Below are positions 8,584-17,172 of a stretch of DNA of 53,269 bases, piece after piece; within the stretch, counting starts at the first letter, position 1; every line of letters starts with the position of its first letter. Position numbers and translations under genes: made by a program. This stretch comes from JAUMBM01 sp964645715. GTDB lineage: Bacteria > Bacteroidota > Bacteroidia > Chitinophagales > Saprospiraceae. A model generated the notes under the pieces. The model searched no databases. It was not told the origin of the DNA and saw only the letters and a program-made list of their open reading frames with translations. The stretch is taken from contig CAZYAO010000026.1 of assembly GCA_964645715.1 (NCBI GenBank), positions 1-53,269 of the forward strand, in the 5' to 3' direction.

Positions 8584-11500
8584 ATGAGCAAGCGATTATT
8601 CGTATTTGTGTTTGCCTGTCTGCTAGCAACTACAGCCAAACTACAGCAAACGACCCTTTACACCGATGCCTACACAAGCTTCAGACAAGCTCAGCTCTTC
8701 TTTCAGGAGGGCTTGTATGCAAAGGCGGCACTTCATTATCGACAGACACTGGATATGCTGCAGCCGGCCAACTTTCCCGAAGCGGAGCAGCTGGAGGTAT
8801 TGTCTCAACTTGGAATCGCAAGGACTGCCATAAGGCTCGATCAACCTGATGCAGAGAAGCTCATACTCGATTTCATTCGGACATACACACCAGATCCTAT
8901 TGCCGGTCAAGCTACGCAGGAAGTTGCCAACTACTATTTTGACAAAAAAAACTACCAAAAGTCACTTGACTACTTCGGGCAGTTGTCAATACAGGGCCTG
9001 TCTCGAGAGGAGAAAGGACGCGCCTATTTTCGCATGGGATATGCCAATTTTGAGTTAAAGAAGTACGATGAGGCCCGGCGATATTTGTTGCAGGCTAAAG
9101 AGTTTGACGTGGTTGAGCGTATTCCGGCTACTTATTACCTGGGATTCTGTTATTTTCAGAAGGGGGAATATGAGAATGCGCTCAGCGAGTTTAAATCCAT
9201 CGAGAATGAGCAGCCTTACGACAAATACATCCCGCTGTATCTTGGACAAATATATTTCACACAAAAACGCTTCGAGGAAGTAATTCGCTACCTGGAGCCA
9301 TCCATCACAGGAAATCGCCGCAGTAGGGCGCCAAAAGAGCACTACCAGTTGTTGGGACAGTCGTATTTTGAACTAGGGGATTATGCCAAGGCTCTGCCCC
9401 TGCTCGAATATTATGCTGAGCAGTCCCGGCAGATGACGGAAGAGGAGTTCTATCAGCTGGGTTTCGTTCAGTACAAGAGCGGACAGGTAGACAAGGCGAT
9501 ACGCAATTTCAGGGAGATTAGTGCCAGTAAAAATTCGCTGGCGCAGTCAGCCAATTATTATCTGGCGGATTGTTATCTCCGCAAAGGGGATAAACCTTCT
9601 GCCCGATATGCTTTTGGTAACGTAATGCGGATGAAATTCGATGCGAGTCTGAGCGAAGAGGCCACCTTCCAGTATGGAAAGTTGTCCCTCGAGCTCCGGG
9701 ATCCGGATGAAACAGTCAATGCGCTGCGGCAGCTCCCTCCCAGCAGCCAGTATTATGCCGAGGCTCAGACGCTTATGGGCGAAGCTTTCTTGTCTTATCG
9801 CAACTATGAGAAGGCGATTGAGGTATTGGAACGCATACCCAATAAACCCCCGCAGTTGCAGGATACCTACAAGAAGGTGCTGCTTTACAGGGGATTACAG
9901 CTTGTGAAAGACAATAAGCCGACAGAGGCGAAGACAGTACTCATGCGCGGTAAGGATGTACCGGGCAGCCAGTTTATACAGGCACAGATTCTCTATTGGC
10001 TGGCAGATGTGGCTCACAAAGAGAGACTGACAGACCAGAGTATTGCTTACCTCAATCAATACTTTACCATTGCGTCGTCTCAGAGTAAATTACCAGAAGA
10101 GTCGTCGATATTTGTGGCGCAATATTTGATGGCTTATAACTATTTAGCCAAAGATGACAGGGCTAAGGCTGCTCAATTTTTTCAACAGTGTGTAGATGGG
10201 ATCAACCGGAATCGAAGCACGTTGCGTAACCCGGAAATTAGGGATAAGATTTATGCGGATGCACTGATGCGTACGGCAGATGCATTTTACGCGCGCAATG
10301 ACTATGCACAGGCGCTGCGGTATTATGATCAGGTAATCACCAACACGTATCCTAACTATGACTATGCAATGCTTAGTAAGGCGCAAATTCTGGGACTTCA
10401 GAAAGATTGGCGTGGGCAGATTAAAGTATGCGAGGCACTGTTGAATCCTGCCATCAGAACTAAGTATGCTGACAAGGCTTCATTCATGAAGGCGGAAGCC
10501 TACCGGCAGTTGGGGCAGACAGATGTCTATCGGCAGTCATTGAAGGACTTGGTTGATCGCTTTAAAGGAACTTCAGAACTGGTTCCGCAGGCTTTGTTGC
10601 TGTTGGGCGAAAGTTACTTCCAGAGCCGTTATTTCGAAGAATCGGCACTGGCGTATCGGGATGTATTCAGGTACAATCCTTCTGCGGAGGAGGAGAAAAG
10701 TGCAGAGGATGCTATTCGCGAAATTTATCTGGATCAGATGAATGACTCTAGGAAATATGAAGAGTTCATTCGCACCCGGCCTAATGCAGCTGCTAGACTT
10801 AGCAGCATCGACAGTCTGGTGTTTAATGCTGCTATGAATAAAAAAAATGATTTGAACTATTCTGATGCCATCGACGGATTCACTGATTATATCAACAAAT
10901 ATCCTACGGGTAGTTTCCTGTTGAAGAGTTACTATTATCGCGGTGAGTGCTATTCTAGTCTCAAGCAGTTTACCATGGCACTCAACGATTATACGTACTT
11001 GGTAGACAGAGGGCCTAGCCCGCTGTATGAGAGCAGTCTGTTGATTGCAGCTGAAATATTGTACGACCAGGAAAAAGACTATAGGAGGGCGTATACGTAC
11101 TATGCCAAACTAGAACAGGTGGCCAGTAATATTGATGATCAGCTCAAAGCTCAGCGGCGGGCCATGCAGGCGGCCTATGAGTCCAAACAGTTTTCGGAGG
11201 TCACGGCTATGGCCAATAAATTGATAGGTAATCGAACAGCCAATGCTGCTGATATTTCTCTTGCCAATTTTTACAAGGGTAAAATTGCTTTTGATCGCAA
11301 CGAACTGAATGCAGCGATTACTGCTTTTGACGAGACTATCAAACTGAGTGATGACGAGCGTACAGCGGAGGCCAGGTATCTGCGGGCAATGGCTCACTAC
11401 AAACTTGAAAAATACGATCGGGCTGAGCAGCTTTGTAAAGAGGCCAACAAGGACTCTTCTCAGTACCCTTACTGGGTTGCGAAAACAGTCATCCTACTTG

Positions 11501-11670
11501 GAGATGTATTCTTCTCCAAGGGTGAATTGTATACCGCCAAATCAATCTTCGAATCAATTTTGGAAAATTATGAAGAGGAGAATGATGATATTCGTTCAGA
11601 AACTAAGGCCAAACTCGACAAAACCAATGCTCAGCTAAATGCTGGCAGCCGGATTCGTCCTGGTAATTAA
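8584..11670 (+). CDS. Large tetratricopeptide repeat protein, exported
   Basis: The 1028-residue product has an N-terminal signal-like segment (MSKRLFVFVFACLLATTA), then tandem TPR-type helical hairpins over nearly the whole length (for example YFRMGYANFELKKYDEARR, YYLGFCYFQKGEYENALSEF, YYYRGECYSSLKQFTMALND). No catalytic domain is seen. It is probably a periplasmic or outer-membrane-associated scaffold. The barrel gene starts 41 bases after its stop, so the two are probably co-transcribed and may act together at the outer membrane. The 226 bases before it hold no recognisable gene. TPR architecture is clear; the role is not. Confidence 0.88.
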   Translation: MSKRLFVFVFACLLATTAKLQQTTLYTDAYTSFRQAQLFFQEGLYAKAALHYRQTLDMLQPANFPEAEQLEVLSQLGIARTAIRLDQPDAEKLILDFIRTYTPDPIAGQATQEVANYYFDKKNYQKSLDYFGQLSIQGLSREEKGRAYFRMGYANFELKKYDEARRYLLQAKEFDVVERIPATYYLGFCYFQKGEYENALSEFKSIENEQPYDKYIPLYLGQIYFTQKRFEEVIRYLEPSITGNRRSRAPKEHYQLLGQSYFELGDYAKALPLLEYYAEQSRQMTEEEFYQLGFVQYKSGQVDKAIRNFREISASKNSLAQSANYYLADCYLRKGDKPSARYAFGNVMRMKFDASLSEEATFQYGKLSLELRDPDETVNALRQLPPSSQYYAEAQTLMGEAFLSYRNYEKAIEVLERIPNKPPQLQDTYKKVLLYRGLQLVKDNKPTEAKTVLMRGKDVPGSQFIQAQILYWLADVAHKERLTDQSIAYLNQYFTIASSQSKLPEESSIFVAQYLMAYNYLAKDDRAKAAQFFQQCVDGINRNRSTLRNPEIRDKIYADALMRTADAFYARNDYAQALRYYDQVITNTYPNYDYAMLSKAQILGLQKDWRGQIKVCEALLNPAIRTKYADKASFMKAEAYRQLGQTDVYRQSLKDLVDRFKGTSELVPQALLLLGESYFQSRYFEESALAYRDVFRYNPSAEEEKSAEDAIREIYLDQMNDSRKYEEFIRTRPNAAARLSSIDSLVFNAAMNKKNDLNYSDAIDGFTDYINKYPTGSFLLKSYYYRGECYSSLKQFTMALNDYTYLVDRGPSPLYESSLLIAAEILYDQEKDYRRAYTYYAKLEQVASNIDDQLKAQRRAMQAAYESKQFSEVTAMANKLIGNRTANAADISLANFYKGKIAFDRNELNAAITAFDETIKLSDDERTAEARYLRAMAHYKLEKYDRAEQLCKEANKDSSQYPYWVAKTVILLGDVFFSKGELYTAKSIFESILENYEEENDDIRSETKAKLDKTNAQLNAGSRIRPGN

Positions 11671-11711
11671 TTGAAATCGTTTTTCATCGCCTCCTTAACA
11701 GACAGATTGCT

Positions 11712-13232
11712 ATGTTTACTTATTCTTTCCGATTTTATTTGCCGCTGATCGTAGCTGTGTTCTGTGCTTCTGGTATTTATGCACAGATTACAGACAAGAC
11801 TATGGAGGTTATCGGTACTTTCAGACCTAAGCTGGAAACCAATGAACGTCTGGCTTCCACGCCTGTGTTGCCACCCATGGATTCTATCAAAGCGCAGAAT
11901 TACAATTTTAGTCTCAGGCCAATCAATGTGGCCTATCCTCCGCCTACCCTTACCGCGGAAAAGTATGCTCGTAAAGATAGTACTGTCCAAAATCACAACG
12001 GCTATTTAAAGCTGGGTGGTGGATATCCTTTGGCCTACTATGGGGATGTATCGTATGACTACACCAAAGACAAGGCGCTGGATTTCGGGCTGTCGCTCCG
12101 CTCCTTGGGTATCAACAATAGTTCAAAGATAGAAAATCAACGAACAGCTCAGACAACAGCTGGTGTGCGCGCAACCTACTTCGCAGATCAGGGCTTTGCA
12201 GTAGGGGCCAATGCTGGCTTTGACAGTCGTTCTGTCTATTACTATGGCTACAATCAAATCAATAAAGAGCTCGGCGAGGACCGGTATAGTTTCGAGCCAC
12301 AGGAGGTACTGCAGCGATTTAGTAATACCAGCCTTGGACTAAAGCTATTTAATGGTAGCCGCAATCAGGGTGACCTTAATTACGAGGCGGGAATTGATTA
12401 CTACCGGTTAACAGATAAATACGCTGCCCGCGAAAACGGGCTGGCCTTTAATATGTCAGCNNNNNNNNNNNNNNNNNNNNNNNNNNNNNNNNNNNNNNNN
12501 NNNNNNNNNNNNNNNNNNNNNNNNNNNNNNNNNNNNNNNNNNNNNNNNNNNNNNNNNNNNGGGGTTGTAAATGCTTTTATTGGTACCAATGGTACTTTGA
12601 ATAAGAATAATCTTCAGACACTGAGCCAGTACAATCCGTTTGTCCTCACAAGACTTGATGTTCGCAATGCGGTAGAAAATGCCTATTATGGCGGCGTGAA
12701 AGGAAGTGTGCTTGGTGCTATGTATCGAGCGGAGGTGCTTTATCAGCAAGTTGATAATCTGGCTTTATTTTTATTGAATGATCAGGATGACCCTATCGCT
12801 ACCTTCAGAACTATCTACGATACAGCAAGTATCTTCTCTGTCAAAGGTAGTATAAACGTCCCGTTGGGCGCTGGTTTGGAAGTTAGTGGCTCGCTTTCGC
12901 AGCAGGTGTACTCTTTGCGCAATGAGGAAAAGCCTTGGCACTTGCCTACGTTTACTGTCAACTCGGGTGTTCGGTACACGACTCCGGATAAGAAGGGTAA
13001 GGTGCAACTGGATCTCTTTGTTGAAAATGGTGTGCCTTATAAGAATCTGCAAGGAGAGATAGGAAACCTAAACGGACTGTTTGATTTGAATTTGGGAGCG
13101 GATTACGCGCTGTCAAAAAATATTGCAGCCTTCGTTCAGATTAATAACCTTGCCAACAACCGCCGGCAGCGCTGGTATTTGTATCCGACCATCGGTCTGA
13201 ATGCTATCGCTGGTATTACTGCAAGATTTTAA
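11712..13232 (+). CDS. Outer-membrane beta-barrel protein (TonB-receptor-like), interrupted by an assembly gap
   Basis: A signal peptide (about 1-25, ending GIYAQ) is followed by a proline-rich plug-like linker (VIGTFRPKLE, LPPMDSIKAQNYNFSLRP). Alternating beta-strands of a barrel come next (YLKLGGGYPLAYYGDVSY, and after the gap YYGGVKGSVLGAMYRAEVLY). The protein ends in an aromatic, IAGITARF, as expected of outer-membrane barrels. It resembles the TonB-dependent-receptor-like barrels that follow large TPR genes in Bacteroidota, but lacks a full plug domain. The 100-N gap (12461-12560) has unknown true length; 249 codons precede it and 223 follow in the same frame. Function unknown; the link to the TPR gene is inferred from spacing. 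Confidence 0.8.
   Translation: MFTYSFRFYLPLIVAVFCASGIYAQITDKTMEVIGTFRPKLETNERLASTPVLPPMDSIKAQNYNFSLRPINVAYPPPTLTAEKYARKDSTVQNHNGYLKLGGGYPLAYYGDVSYDYTKDKALDFGLSLRSLGINNSSKIENQRTAQTTAGVRATYFADQGFAVGANAGFDSRSVYYYGYNQINKELGEDRYSFEPQEVLQRFSNTSLGLKLFNGSRNQGDLNYEAGIDYYRLTDKYAARENGLAFNMSXXXXXXXXXXXXXXXXXXXXXXXXXXXXXXXXXXGVVNAFIGTNGTLNKNNLQTLSQYNPFVLTRLDVRNAVENAYYGGVKGSVLGAMYRAEVLYQQVDNLALFLLNDQDDPIATFRTIYDTASIFSVKGSINVPLGAGLEVSGSLSQQVYSLRNEEKPWHLPTFTVNSGVRYTTPDKKGKVQLDLFVENGVPYKNLQGEIGNLNGLFDLNLGADYALSKNIAAFVQINNLANNRRQRWYLYPTIGLNAIAGITARF
12461..12560. other. Assembly gap, 100 N
   Basis: The run of exactly 100 N is a scaffold placeholder. The flanks are not duplicated, unlike two other gaps in the window, so sequence of unknown length is probably missing from the barrel gene. 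Confidence 0.95.
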
Positions 13233-13308
13233 AGTTGCATAAGTTGTGTAATTTGGGTGAATTTAAGAATAATATCGCGTTTTTGCGGCCTTGCACTTGC
13301 GATTTTAG

Positions 13309-13339
13309 TTGAAATTTATTAAATTGTAGAATAAGTTTC
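13309..13339 (+). promoter_or_regulatory. Candidate promoter of the small HTH gene
   Basis: TTG (13309-13311), a 20-base spacer and TAAGTTTC (13332-13339, 7 of 8 to TAnnTTTG) precede the ATG at 13356 by 16 bases. The geometry fits Bacteroidota promoters. Confidence 0.45.
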
Positions 13340-13355
13340 ACTAAATCCAACGGCT

Positions 13356-13616
13356 ATGAATATTACTTTTAACGAACTCCGGGAGATCAAGCATAAGCTG
13401 CCTACGGGTAGTGTCAGGAAAATTGCTGACCAGCTTAACATCTCAGAGCAGACCGTCCGAAGCTATTTCGGCGCCAGTAAATTTGGGGAAGGCAATACGA
13501 CTGGCAACCATTGGCAACCCGGACCTGAAGGGGGAATCGTCAGCATAGAGGATGCTTCAATTCTTGAGGCTGCCTTGCAGATTCTGCGGGAGATGCCTCA
13601 TCCTCCTGAAGCATAA
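13356..13616 (+). CDS. Small helix-turn-helix DNA-binding protein
   Basis: The 86-residue product has a helix-turn-helix near residues 17-40 (VRKIADQLNISEQTVRSYFG), the pattern of a replication- or transcription-associated DNA-binding helix pair. The C-terminal part ends in a helix with LEAALQILREM, possibly for dimerisation. Similar short proteins occur singly in Bacteroidota genomes without a known target. It has its own promoter candidate and a very strong terminator, so it is an independent unit. Its regulon cannot be inferred. Confidence 0.8.
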   Translation: MNITFNELREIKHKLPTGSVRKIADQLNISEQTVRSYFGASKFGEGNTTGNHWQPGPEGGIVSIEDASILEAALQILREMPHPPEA

Positions 13617-13626
13617 TAGGTTTTGG

Positions 13627-13668
13627 ACATAAAAAGTTGGCGGCCGATAGGCCGCCAACTTTTTATGT
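13627..13668. terminator. Bidirectional terminator between the HTH gene and acetoacetate-CoA ligase
   Basis: A perfect 19-bp stem (13627-13645 with 13650-13668; core AAGTTGGCGGCC) has a 4-base GATA loop. A-runs and T-runs flank the GC core on both strands, so it can terminate the converging genes. The stop codon of the minus-strand ligase (13663-13665) lies inside the right arm. Confidence 0.92.
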
Positions 13669-15642
13669 AAACTGCCTTTCTGCAGCGAAGGCCTCGAAGA
13701 AAGCTAGTGATTCTGGGTTACGCATGGCACCTATATTGGCCGCCTTACCTTTTTGAAGTCCCAGTAAAAGTTTTTTGACGGGAGCCTCCATTTTTTTACC
13801 GCTAATGGTGTAAGGGATATCTGCGACTTCAATGATCTCATCCGGAACGTGTCGGGGTGAGCAACTTGAACGCAGTGTTTGGTTAATGCGTTGTCGGAGT
13901 TCTTCGGACAATTGTACCCCCTCGGCGAGCACAATAAAAAGAGGCATGTAGTGACGTCCACCCGAAAGTTCCAGGTTGATAATGAGGCTGTCTTTTAGTT
14001 CCGGCACTAAATTGAGTGCATTGTAAATTTCTGCAGTACCTATGCGTACGCCGTGCCTGTTAAGTGTTGCATCGCTACGCCCATAGATAACCAGCCCTTT
14101 GCGTGGACTTAGCCGGATCCAGTCACCATGCCTCCATACGCCGGGGAAAGTATCGAAGTAGCTATTGTAATAGTTATTGCCCTGCGGATCATTCCAAAAA
14201 TAAATAGGCATTGAGGGCATGGGCTTGGTGATGACCATTTCTCCAATCTCGTCTTCTACCGATTCTCCTTCGTCATTCCAAACGTAGAGTGCACATCCGA
14301 GGGCTCTGCACTGAATCTCCCCTTCGTACACAGGCCAGAGTGGATTGCCGCCTACAAAGGCTGTGCAAACGTCCGTACCGCCACTCATAGAACAAAGCCA
14401 CAGGTCATGCCTTACAGACTGATACACCCAGGCGAATGCTTCGGGCGGGAGGGGTGACCCGGTGGAACTGATGGATCGGAGATGGGATAGGTTGAATTGA
14501 TTGCCCGGGCATAAGCCAGCTTTCATACAGGCCGTCAGAAAAGGTGCACTGGTACCAAAGTGGGTCATTTGGGTTGTCTCTGCCAGTTTCCAAAGGATAT
14601 CGAGAGAGGGCCATGCAGGATTGCCATCATACAAAATGATGGAAGCACCGCGCAGCCAGGCTGCATGCAGGAAGTTCCACATCATCCAGCCTGTTGTTGA
14701 AAACCAAAAGTAGCGTTCACCTTGCTTCACATCATTGTGAAAGGCCATATACTTATAGTGTTCGAGTAAAGTCCCTCCCTGACTATGGGTTATTGCCTTG
14801 GGAGCACCCGTGGTGCCACTTGAATACAGAATCCAAATTGGGTGTGCAAAAGGCAGTGGGATAAAATGTAAATCCCCCACCCTTTCCAGAGCCTTTTCCC
14901 AATGGGTCACAGGGACTGTCGTAGCAGGCACTGCTTCATTGGTGCCAATGAGGGGAACCCATACAACCTGCTCGACACTGGGCAATTCGGAGAGTATGGT
15001 ACTCACGGCTTCCGTGCGGTCAAATATTTTCCCTCCATACTGATACCCATCGCAGGCAACCAGCAAGCGGGGGGAAATTTGCGCAAAGCGCTCTACCACA
15101 CTATTGGCACCAAAATCAGGTGAGCAACTCGACCAGACGATGCCCAGAGAGCAACATGCCAGGAAGGCAATGCTGGCCTCCGGAATATTGGGTAGGTAGG
15201 CCACCACCCGGTCACCGGTCTGTAGGCCGGCATCTGTCAGAAATCGTTGAAAAGCGCCAACTTTGGACCGAAGCTCCTCCCAGTTCATTGCCTGGAGGCC
15301 GTTGCGCTCTGATTGATAATAGATAGCGACAGCATCCTGTTGCCCGTGCCTGAAGATATGTTCTGCATAGTTGAGGCTTGCCCCCTCAAACCATCTGCTG
15401 TGGGGCATTGGGTCGGCTGAGAGTACTGCCTGATAAGGCGTATGGCTAATAATGTTAAAATAATCCCATACGGCTGCCCAAAAGACCGCAGGCTGATCAA
15501 CCGACCACTGCCAGAGTTCATCGTAAGTATTAAATATTAGTTGGCGCTCTTTCAGCCAGTGGATAAAGTCGGTCAGGTTGGCATCCCGGAGCCACTTTTC
15601 GGTTGGTTGCCAGTGCATGACCGGCAGATGGTGTTCAGACAT
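13663..15642 (-). CDS. Acetoacetate--CoA ligase
   Basis: This enzyme activates acetoacetate to acetoacetyl-CoA using ATP. From ATG 15642 it has 659 residues. Visible features are an acetyl-CoA-synthetase-like N-terminal segment (SRWFEGASLNYAEHIF), the adenylate-forming phosphate loop (ILYSSGTTGAPKAITHS), the core motif HGDWIRL, the hinge region IYGRSDATLNRHGVRIG, and the C-terminal catalytic lysine in TISGKKMEAPVKK. The DATLNRHGVRIGTAEIY form is typical of acetoacetyl-CoA synthetases rather than acetyl-CoA synthetases. I use the downstream ATG because the upstream one (15693) would place a perfect -7 box inside the gene. The gene is divergent from a biotin carboxylase gene. Confidence 0.92.
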   Translation of the reverse strand: MSEHHLPVMHWQPTEKWLRDANLTDFIHWLKERQLIFNTYDELWQWSVDQPAVFWAAVWDYFNIISHTPYQAVLSADPMPHSRWFEGASLNYAEHIFRHGQQDAVAIYYQSERNGLQAMNWEELRSKVGAFQRFLTDAGLQTGDRVVAYLPNIPEASIAFLACCSLGIVWSSCSPDFGANSVVERFAQISPRLLVACDGYQYGGKIFDRTEAVSTILSELPSVEQVVWVPLIGTNEAVPATTVPVTHWEKALERVGDLHFIPLPFAHPIWILYSSGTTGAPKAITHSQGGTLLEHYKYMAFHNDVKQGERYFWFSTTGWMMWNFLHAAWLRGASIILYDGNPAWPSLDILWKLAETTQMTHFGTSAPFLTACMKAGLCPGNQFNLSHLRSISSTGSPLPPEAFAWVYQSVRHDLWLCSMSGGTDVCTAFVGGNPLWPVYEGEIQCRALGCALYVWNDEGESVEDEIGEMVITKPMPSMPIYFWNDPQGNNYYNSYFDTFPGVWRHGDWIRLSPRKGLVIYGRSDATLNRHGVRIGTAEIYNALNLVPELKDSLIINLELSGGRHYMPLFIVLAEGVQLSEELRQRINQTLRSSCSPRHVPDEIIEVADIPYTISGKKMEAPVKKLLLGLQKGKAANIGAMRNPESLAFFEAFAAERQFT

Positions 15643-15666
15643 ACAGTAACAATCAGCTTGATTGTC

Positions 15667-15674
15667 CAAAAATA
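15667..15674 (-). promoter_or_regulatory. -7 box of acetoacetate-CoA ligase
   Basis: The minus strand reads TATTTTTG, an exact TAnnTTTG match, 24 bases before the ATG at 15642. No clear -33 element is placed 19-21 bases upstream. Confidence 0.5.
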
Positions 15675-15737
15675 CAAAATGCCGCACAATCATTGAGGAT
15701 ACTGAGGAAAATCAAGTGGGAAAAAATGTTTATTGAT

Positions 15738-15745
15738 TACTTTTG
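15738..15745 (+). promoter_or_regulatory. -7 box of the biotin carboxylase gene
   Basis: TACTTTTG is an exact TAnnTTTG match 17 bases before the ATG at 15763, which would leave a leader of only about ten bases. The -33 element is not obvious. Confidence 0.5.
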
Positions 15746-15762
15746 AGGCAAAGTGTTTAAGG

Positions 15763-17072
15763 ATGAAAAAAATACTAGTTGCCAATCGCGGTGAAATTGC
15801 CATCAGGGTCATGAAGAGTGCTCGAAAGATGGGTATTGCTACTGTCGCTGTCTATTCCGAAGCAGATCGCAATGCGCTGCATGTTCGCTATGCAGATGAA
15901 GCGGTGCTTATTGGACCACCACCCTCTGGTCAATCCTATCTTAAGGGGGATCTCATCATTCAGGTAGCTATTGATCGTGGGGCAGATGCTATACATCCCG
16001 GATATGGTTTTTTGAGTGAGAATGCCGAATTTGCTAAAGCGGTACAGAATGCCGGGTTGATCTTTATCGGTCCTACACCGGAGGCAATCAGTCTGATGGG
16101 ATCAAAGCTGGCAGCTAAAGATACGGTTAAACCCTATGGTATCCCTATGGTACCAGGTGTTGATCACGCAATAGTCGATGTGGAAGAGGCACTTACTACA
16201 GCTCGTCGGATAGGTTTTCCGGTTCTAATTAAGGCCTCTGCCGGCGGCGGCGGAAAGGGTATGCGCATTGTGGAAAGAGAGGAAGATTTCGTATCTCAGA
16301 TGGAGCGGGCTATTAGTGAGGCAATTTCTGCTTTCGGTGATGGTTCTGTTTTTATTGAAAAATATGTTAATTCGCCCCGCCATATTGAAATCCAGGTATT
16401 GGCAGATATGTTCGGCAACGTTGTACACTTATTTGAGCGAGAGTGTAGTATTCAGCGACGCCACCAAAAGGTAGTTGAAGAGGCTCCTTCGGCTGTGTTG
16501 ACGCCTGAAATCAGGGCTGCCATGGGCCGTGATGCAGTAAAGGTAGCGCAGTCTTGCGGGTATCTGGGGGCAGGGACAGTTGAATTTTTGGTGGACGACA
16601 AGCTCAACTACTATTTTCTGGAGATGAACACTCGCCTGCAGGTTGAGCACCCTGTCACAGAATGGATTACAGGTCTTGATCTGGTAGAGCAGCAAATACG
16701 CATCGCTCGTGGAGAGGCATTGGCTTTCAAACAGGAAGATCTCACTATCCATGGCCACGCTATCGAATTGCGTGTGTGTGCAGAGGATCCGCTCAATAAT
16801 TTTCTACCTAATGTGGGCAAATTAGAGCGTTATCGGTTGCCTGAAGGGGAGCATATTCGCGTGGACGGGGGCTATGAAGAGGGAATGGAGGTTCCTATCT
16901 ATTATGATCCACTCTTGTCAAAATTAATTTGCTGGGGAGTCAACCGAGAGGCGGCTATAAGACGCATGCTTGACGCTATCGCTCAGTATGAGGTAGAGGG
17001 GGTTGCCACTACCCTGCCCTTCGGCCGCTTTGTGTGTCGCCACGAAGCCTTCCGCTCAGGGCACTTCGATAC
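15763..17072 (+). CDS. accC: Acyl-CoA carboxylase biotin carboxylase subunit, 3' end lost in a gap
   Basis: The subunit carboxylates biotin on a carrier protein using ATP and bicarbonate. The 436 codons before the gap include the N-terminal domain (MKKILVANRGEIAIR), the glycine-rich ATP-grasp loop (about 158-171, SAGGGGKGMRIV), the FERECSIQRRHQKVVEEAPS motif (about 224-243) and EMNTRLQVEHP (about 287-297), so all catalytic elements are present. Only the C-terminal end is missing. It could belong to acetyl-, propionyl- or methylcrotonyl-CoA carboxylase; no carboxyltransferase or biotin carrier gene is in the window to decide. I start at ATG 15763, the normal family start, not the TTG at 15733. 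Confidence 0.9.
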
Positions 17073-17172
17073 NNNNNNNNNNNNNNNNNNNNNNNNNNNN
17101 NNNNNNNNNNNNNNNNNNNNNNNNNNNNNNNNNNNNNNNNNNNNNNNNNNNNNNNNNNNNNNNNNNNNNNNN
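17073..17172. other. Assembly gap, 100 N
   Basis: The placeholder joins the 3' ends of two convergent genes, the biotin carboxylase and the first giant T9SS protein. The flanks share no repeat, so real sequence is missing: at least about 43 codons of the giant protein, judged from its paralog, plus the carboxylase C-terminus and any terminator. Confidence 0.95.
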
